NCBI GenBank assembly: GCA_951812995.1
Contig: CATOTD010000002.1
Location: 643,468-707,467 of the forward strand
Origin: an uncultured Gammaproteobacteria bacterium
GTDB taxonomy: Bacteria > Pseudomonadota > Gammaproteobacteria > Eutrophobiales > Eutrophobiaceae
Length of the DNA stretch: 64,000 nt
Direction: 5' to 3'
In this document: positions 33,401-42,400 of the stretch, one piece after another
Position numbering within the stretch: the first letter of the stretch is position 1
Layout: each line of letters starts with the position of its first letter
The notes under the pieces: generated by a model
Told to the model about the DNA's origin: nothing
The model's database searches: none
The model's input: the letters and a program-made list of their open reading frames with translations, nothing else
Program-made: the position numbers and the translations under genes

Positions 33401-36400
33401 TGTGGTATCCCCATCCGTCTGCAAGATGGTAATGCCTGGCGCGTCATTGTCTGTAACAGTAACCGTTATCGTTTGACCAAACTGACCGTTATAATCCCCA
33501 TCGGTGCTAACCGCATTGGCTAAGCTGATATCAACTTGTTGGTCACCATCGGCCACATCATCGTCTTGACCGGTGACGGTCACTGACTGGGCCACATGCC
33601 AGTTAGTATCAGTAAAGGTCAAGGTGGCAGGTAATACCGTTGCCTCCCCCGCATCACTACTGCTAATACCAATCACGACATCAGCGGTTGGTTGACTGCT
33701 CAAGAGCACGGTAAATGTGTCTTGTGTTCCGGTCTCACTGACTGTGGTATCCCCATCCGTCTGCAAGACGGTAATGCCTGGCGCGTCATTGTCTGTAACA
33801 GTAACCGTTATCGTTTGACCAAACTGACCGTTATAATCCCCATCGGTGCTAACCGCATTGGCTAAGCTGATATCAACTTGTTGGTCACCATCGGCCACAT
33901 CATCGTCTTGACCGGTGACGGTCACTGACTGGGCCACATGCCAGTTACCTACAGTAAAGGTCAAGGTGGCAGGTAATACCGTTGCCTCCCCCGCATCACT
34001 GCTGCTAACAGCTATACTGACATTGGCATCTGGCTCAGACGTTAATACCACACTAAACGTGTCTTGTGTTCCTCTCTCACTGACTGTGGTATCCCCATCC
34101 GTCTGCAAGATGGTAATGCCTGGCGCGTCATTGTCTGTAACAGTAACCGTTATCGTTTGACCAAACTGACCGTTATAATCCCCATCGGTGCTAACCGCAT
34201 TGGCTAAGCTGATATCAACTTGTTGGTCACCATCGGCCACATCATCGTCTTGACCGGTGACGGTCACTGACTGGGCCACATGCCAGTTAGTATCAGTAAA
34301 GGTCAAGGTGGCAGGTAATACCGTTGCCTCCCCCGCATCACTACTGCTAATACCAATCACGACATCAGCGGTTGGTTGACTGCTCAAGAGCACGGTAAAT
34401 GTGTCTTGTGTTCCGGTCTCACTGACTGTGGTATCCCCATCCGTCTGCAAGATGGTAATGCCTGGCGCGTCATTGTCTGTAACAGTAACCGTTATCGTTT
34501 GACCAAACTGACCGTTATAATCCCCATCGGTGCTAACCGCATTGGCTAAGCTGATATCAACTTGTTGGTCACCATCGGCCACATCATCGTCTTGACCGGT
34601 GACGGTCACTGACTGGGCCACATGCCAGTTACCTACAGTAAAGGTCAAGGTGGCAGGTAATACCGTTGCCTCCCCCGCATCACTGCTGCTAACAGCTATA
34701 CTGACATTGGCATCTGGCTCAGACGTTAATACCACACTAAACGTGTCTTGTGTCCCGGTCTCACTGACTGTGGTATCCCCATCCGTCTGCAAGATGGTAA
34801 TGCCTGGCGCGTCATTGTCTGTAACAGTAACCGTTATCGTTTGACCAAACTGACCGTTATAATCCCCATCGGTGCTAACCGCATTGGCTAAGCTGATATC
34901 AACTTGTTGGTCACCATCGGCCACATCATCGTCTTGACCGGTGACGGTCACTGACTGGGCCACATGCCAGTTAGTATCAGTAAAGGTCAAGGTGGCAGGT
35001 AATACCGTTGCCTCCCCCGCATCACTACTGCTAATACCAATCACGACATCAGCGGTTGGTTGACTGCTCAAGAGCACGGTAAATGTGTCTTGTGTTCCGG
35101 TCTCACTGACTGTGGTATCCCCATCCGTCTGCAAGATGGTAATGCCTGGCGCGTCATTGTCTGTAACAGTAACCGTTATCGTTTGACCAAACTGACCGTT
35201 ATAATCCCCATCGGTGCTAACCGCATTGGCTAAGCTGATATCAACTTGTTGGTCACCATCGGCCACATCATCGTCTTGACCGGTGACGGTCACTGACTGG
35301 GCCACATGCCAGTTACCTACAGTAAAGGTCAAGGTGGCAGGTAATACCGTTGCCTCCCCCGCATCACTGCTGCTAACAGCTATACTGACATTGGCATCTG
35401 GCTCAGACGTTAATACCACACTAAACGTGTCTTGTGTTCCTCTCTCACTGACTGTGGTATCCCCATCCGTCTGCAAGATGGTAATGCCTGGCGCGTCATT
35501 GTCTGTAACAGTAACCGTTATCGTTTGACCAAACTGACCGTTATAATCCCCATCGGTGCTAACCGCATTGGCTAAGCTGATATCAACTTGTTGGTCACCA
35601 TCGGCCACATCATCGTCTTGACCGGTGACGGTCACTGACTGGGCCACATGCCAGTTAGTATCAGTAAAGGTCAAGGTGGCAGGTAATACCGTTGCCTCCC
35701 CCGCATCACTACTGCTAATACCAATCACGACATCAGCGGTTGGTTGACTGCTCAAGAGCACGGTAAATGTGTCTTGTGTTCCGGTCTCACTGACTGTGGT
35801 ATCCCCATCCGTCTGCAAGATGGTAATGCCTGGCGCGTCATTGTCTGTAACAGTAACCGTTATCGTTTGACCAAACTGACCGTTATAATCCCCATCGGTG
35901 CTAACCGCATTGGCTAAGCTGATATCAACTTGTTGGTCACCATCGGCCACATCATCGTCTTGACCGGTGACGGTCACTGACTGGGCCACATGCCAGTTAC
36001 CTACAGTAAAGGTCAAGGTGGCAGGTAATACCGTTGCCTCCCCCGCATCACTGTTGCTAACAGCTATACTGACATTGGCATCTGGCTCAGACGTTAATAC
36101 CACACTAAACGTGTCTTGTGTTCCTCTCTCACTGACTGTGGTATCCCCATCCGTCTGCAAGATGGTAATGCCTGGCGCGTCATTGTCTGTAACAGTAACC
36201 GTTATCGTTTGACCAAACTGACCGTTATAATCCCCATCGGTGCTAACCGCATTGGCTAAGCTGATATCAACTTGTTGGTCACCATCGGCCACATCATCGT
36301 CTTGACCGGTGACGGTCACTGACTGGGCCACATGCCAGTTAGTATCAGTAAAGGTCAAGGTGGCAGGTAATACCGTTGCCTCCCCCGCATCACTGCTGCT

Positions 36401-39400
36401 AACAGCTATACTGACATTGGCATCTGGCTCAGACGTTAATACCACACTAAACGTGTCTTGTGTCCCGGTCTCACTGACTGTGGTATCCCCATCCGTCTGC
36501 AAGATGGTAATGCCTGGCGCGTCATTGTCTGTAACAGTAACCGTTATCGTTTGACCAAACTGACCGTTATAATCCCCATCGGTGCTAACCGCATTGGCTA
36601 AGCTGATATCAACTTGTTGGTCACCATCGGCCACATCATCGTCTTGACCGGTGACGGTCACTGACTGGGCCACATGCCAGTTACCTACAGTAAAGGTCAA
36701 GGTGGCAGGTAATACCGTTGCCTCCCCCGCATCACTGCTGCTAACAGCTATACTGACATTGGCATCTGGCTCAGACGTTAATACCACACTAAACGTGTCT
36801 TGTGTTCCTCTCTCACTGACTGTGGTATCCCCATCCGTCTGCAAGATGGTAATGCCTGGCGCGTCATTGTCTGTAACAGTAACCGTTATCGTTTGACCAA
36901 ACTGACCGTTATAATCCCCATCGGTGCTAACCGCATTGGCTAAGCTGATATCAACTTGTTGGTCACCATCGGCCACATCATCGTCTTGACCGGTGACGGT
37001 CACTGACTGGGCCACATGCCAGTTAGTATCAGTAAAGGTCAAGGTGGCAGGTAATACCGTTGCCTCCCCCGCATCACTACTGCTAATACCAATCACGACA
37101 TCAGCGGTTGGTTGACTGCTCAAGAGCACGGTAAATGTGTCTTGTGTTCCTCTCTCACTGACTGTGGTATCCCCATCCGTCTGCAAGATGGTAATGCCTG
37201 GCGCGTCATTGTCTGTAACAGTAACCGTTATCGTTTGACCAAACTGACCGTTATAATCCCCATCGGTGCTAACCGCATTGGCTAAGCTGATATCAACTTG
37301 TTGGTCACCATCGGCCACATCATCGTCTTGACCGGTGACGGTCACTGACTGGGCCACATGCCAGTTAGTATCAGTAAAGGTCAAGGTGGCAGGTAATACC
37401 GTTGCCTCCCCCGCATCACTACTGCTAACAGCTATACTGACATTGGCATCTGGCTCAGACGTTAATACCACACTAAATGTGTCTTGTGTTCCGGTCTCAC
37501 TGACTGTGGTATCCCCATCCGTCTGCAAGATGGTAATGCCTGGCGCGTCATTGTCTGTAACAGTAACCGTTATCGTTTGACCAAACTGACCGTTATAATC
37601 CCCATCGGTGCTAACCGCATTGGCTAAGCTGATATCAACTTGTTGGTCACCATCGGCCACATCATCGTCTTGACCGGTGACGGTCACTGACTGGGCCACA
37701 TGCCAGTTACCTACAGTAAAGGTCAAGGTGGCAGGTAATACCGTTGCCTCCCCCGCATCACTGCTGCTAACAGCTATACTGACATTGGCATCTGGCTCAG
37801 ACGTTAATACCACACTAAACGTGTCTTGTGTTCCTCTCTCACTGACTGTGGTATCCCCATCCGTCTGCAAGATGGTAATGCCTGGCGCGTCATTGTCTGT
37901 AACAGTAACCGTTATCGTTTGACCAAACTGACCGTTATAATCCCCATCGGTGCTAACCGCATTGGCTAAGCTGATATCAACTTGTTGGTCACCATCGGCC
38001 ACATCATCGTCTTGACCGGTGACGGTCACTGACTGGGCCACATGCCAGTTAGTATCAGTAAAGGTCAAGGTGGCAGGTAATACCGTTGCCTCCCCCGCAT
38101 CACTGCTGCTAACAGCTATACTGACATTGGCATCTGGCTCAGACGTTAATACCACACTAAACGTGTCTTGTGTTCCTCTCTCACTGACTGTGGTATCCCC
38201 ATCCGTCTGCAAGATGGTAATGCCTGGCGCGTCATTGTCTGTAACAGTAACCGTTATCGTTTGACCAAACTGACCGTTATAATCCCCATCGGTGCTAACC
38301 GCATTGGCTAAGCTGATATCAACTTGTTGGTCACCATCGGCCACATCATCGTCTTGACCGGTGACGGTCACTGACTGGGCCACATGCCAGTTAGTATCAG
38401 TAAAGGTCAAGGTGGCAGGTAATACCGTTGCCTCCCCCGCATCACTACTGCTAACAGCTATACTGACATTGGCATCTGGCTCAGACGTTAATACCACACT
38501 AAACGTGTCTTGTGTCCCGGTCTCACTGACTGTGGTATCCCCATCCGTCTGCAAGACGGTAATGCCTGGCGCGTCATTGTCTGTAACAGTAACCGTTATC
38601 GTTTGACCAAACTGACCGTTATAATCCCCATCGGTGCTAACCGCATTGGCTAAGCTGATATCAACTTGTTGGTCACCATCGGCCACATCATCGTCTTGAC
38701 CGGTGACGGTCACTGACTGGGCCACATGCCAGTTACCTACAGTAAAGGTCAAGGTGGCAGGTAATACCGTTGCCTCCCCCGCATCACTGCTGCTAATACC
38801 AATCACGACATCAGCGGTTGGTTGACTACCCAATACCACTGTATAGTCTCCAGTGCTACCCTCATCAACCGTCAGTAATGCCCTTGATAGCCTGATGCCT
38901 GTATTGTCATCATCGGCAACACTGACATCAACATGGCTGCTAAACTTGCCCCCGTAATCCCCATCCGTACTAACCGCATTGGCTAAATTGATCTCTATCG
39001 CTTGCACTCCATCTGCAATATCATCATTAACACCAGTCACGGTGATAGTCTGTGGCCTATCCCAGTTGGTATCGGTAAAGGTCAAGGTGGCAGGTAATAC
39101 CGTTGCCTCCCCCGCATCACTACTGCTAATACCAATCACGACATCAGCGGTTGGTTGACTGCTCAAGAGCACGGTAAATGTGTCTTGTGTCCCGGTCTCG
39201 CTGACTTGAGTATCCCCACCGGTCTCGGTGACATCAACCCCAGCCGTATCATCATCTGTAACATGTACACCAACATCGGCTATCAGTACCCCGTCATAAC
39301 CACCGCCTGTAGCACGATGGGTAATCGTGACATCTCGATGTGTGCCATTGTCCTTATCATCATTAACACCGGTCACGGTGATGGTTTGGGGCGTATCCCA

Positions 39401-42400
39401 GTTGGTATCGGTAAAGGTCAAGCTGGCGGGTGTGAGCGTTGCAATACCCGCATCCCCACTCGTTGGGGTAATCGTGACATCGCCTGTTGGCTGACTACCC
39501 AATACCACTGTATAGTCTCCAGTGCTACCCTCATCAACCCTCAGTGATGCGCTTGATAGCCTGATGCCTGTATTGTCATCATCGGCAACACTGACATCAA
39601 CATGGCTGCTAAACTTGCCCCCGTAATCCCCATCCGTACTAACCGCATTGGCTAAATTGATCTCTATCGCTTGCACTCCATCTGCAATATCATCATTAAC
39701 ACCGGTGACGGTTACGATCTGTGGCCTATCCCAGTTGGTATCGGTAAAGGTCAAGCTGGCAGGTCCTACCGTTGCCTCGCCTGTATCACTACTGCTAATA
39801 CCAATCACAACATCGGCATCTGGCTCAGACGTTAATACCACGCTAAACGTGTCTTGTGTCCCGGTCTCGCTGACTTGAGTATCCCCACCGGTCTCGGTGA
39901 CATCAACCCCAGCCGTATCATCATCTGTAACATGTACACCAACATCGGCTATCAGTACCCCGTCATAACCACCGCCTGTAGCACGATGGGTAATCGTGAC
40001 ATCTCGATGTGTGCCATTGTCCTTATCATCATTAACACCGGTCACGGTGATGGTTTGGGGCGTATCCCAGTTGGTATCGGTAAAGGTCAAGCTGGCGGGT
40101 GTGAGCGTTGCAATGTCCGCATCCCCACTCGTTGGGGTAATCGTGACATCGCCTGTTGGCTGACTACCCAATACCACTGTATAGTCTCCAGTGCTACCCT
40201 CATCAACCCTCAGTAATGCGTTTGATAGCCTGATGCCTGTATTGTCATCATCGGCAACACTGACATCAACATGGCTGCTAAACTTGCCCCCGTAATCAAC
40301 ATCCGTACTAACCGCATTGGCTAAATTGATCTCTATCGCTTGCACTCCATCTGCAATATCATCATTAATACCAGTCACGGTGATGGTCTGTGGCCTATCC
40401 CAGTTGGTATCGGTAAAGGTCAAAGTAGCAGGTCCTACCGTTGCCTCGCCTGTATCACTACTGCTAATACCAATCACAACATCGGCATCTGGCTCAGACG
40501 TTAATACCACACTAAATGTGTCTTGTGTCCCTCCCTCGCTGACTTGAGTATCCCCACCGGTCTCGGTGACATCAACCCCAGCCGTATCATCATCTGTAAC
40601 ATGCACATCAACATCGGCTATCAGTACCCCGTCATAACCACCGCCTGTAGCACGATGGGTAATCGTGACATCTCGATGTGTGCCATTGTCCTTATCATCA
40701 TTAACACCGGTCACGGTGATGGTTTGGGGCGTATCCCAGTTGGTATCGGTAAAGGTCAAGCTGGCGGGTGTGAGCGTTGCAATGTCCGCATCCCCACTTG
40801 TTGGGGTAATCGTGACATCGCCTGTTGGCTGACTACCCAATACCACTGTATAGTCTCCAGTGCTACCCTCATCAACCGTCAGTAATGCCCTTGATAGCCT
40901 GATGCCTGTATTGTCATCATCGGCAACACTGACATCAACATGGCTGCTAAACTTGCCCCCGTAATCAACATCCGTACTAACCGCATTGGCTAAATTGATC
41001 TCTATCGCTTGCACTCCATCGGCAATATCATCATTAACACCGGTCACGGTTACGATCTGTGGCCTATCCCAGTTGGTATCGGTAAAGGTCAAAGTAGCAG
41101 GTCCTACCGTTGCCTCGCCTGTATCACTACTGCTAATACCAATCACAACATCGGCATCTGGCTCAGACGTTAATACCACACTAAATGTGTCTTGTGTCCC
41201 TCCCTCGCTGACTTGAGTATCCCCACCGGTCTCGGTGACATCAACCCCAGCCGTATCATCATCTGTAACATGCACATCAACATCGGCTATCAGTACCCCG
41301 TCATAACCACCGCCAACAGCACGATGGGTAATCGTGACATCTCGATGTGTGCCATTGTCCTTATCATCATTAACACCGGTCACGGTGATGGTTTGGGGCG
41401 TATCCCAGTTGGTATCGGTAAAGGTCAAGCTGGCGGGTGTGAGCGTTGCAATACCCGCATCCCCACTCGTTGGGGTAATCGTGACATCGCCTGTTGGCTG
41501 ACTACCCAATACCACTGTATAGTCTCCAGTGCTACCCTCATCAACCCTCAGTGATGCGCTTGATAGCCTGATGCCTGTATTGTCATCATCGGCAACACTG
41601 ACATCAACATGGCTGCTAAACTTGCCCCCGTAATCCCCATCCGTACTAACCGCATTGGCTAAATTGATCTCTATCGCTTGCACTCCATCTGCAATATCAT
41701 CATTAACACCGGTGACGGTTACGATCTGTGGCCTATCCCAGTTGGTATCGGTAAAGGTCAAGCTGGCAGGTCCTACCGTTGCCTCGCCTGTATCACTACT
41801 GCTAATACCAATCACAACATCGGCATCTGGCTCAGACGTTAATACCACGCTAAACGTGTCTTGTGTCCCGGTCTCGCTGACTTGAGTATCCCCACCGGTC
41901 TCGGTGACATCAACCCCAGCCGTATCATCATCTGTAACATGTACATCAACATCGGCTATCAGTACCCCGTCATAACCACCGCCAACAGCACGATGGGTAA
42001 TCGTGACATCTCGATGTGTGCCATTGTCCTTATCATCATTAACACCGGTCACGGTGATGGTTTGGGGCGTATCCCAGTTGGTATCGGTAAAGGTCAAGCT
42101 GGCGGGTGTGAGCGTTGCAATGTCCGCATCCCCACTCGTTGGGGTAATCGTGACATCGCCTGTTGGCTGACTACCCAATACCACTGTATAGTCTCCAGTG
42201 CTACCCTCATCAACCCTCAGTAATGCGTTTGATAGCCTGATGCCTGTATTGTCATCATCGGCAACACTGACATCAACATGGCTGCTAAACTTGCCCCCGT
42301 AATCAACATCCGTACTAACCGCATTGGCTAAATTGATCTCTATCGCTTGCACTCCATCTGCAATATCATCATTAATACCAGTCACGGTGATGGTCTGTGG

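Noticed and set aside
22980..38606. Dozens of 81-codon + strand open frames at 342-bp spacing
   Set aside because: They are the antisense of the repeat units of the giant adhesin; the sense frame is continuous for 7222 codons with clear domain structure, so these are shadows.
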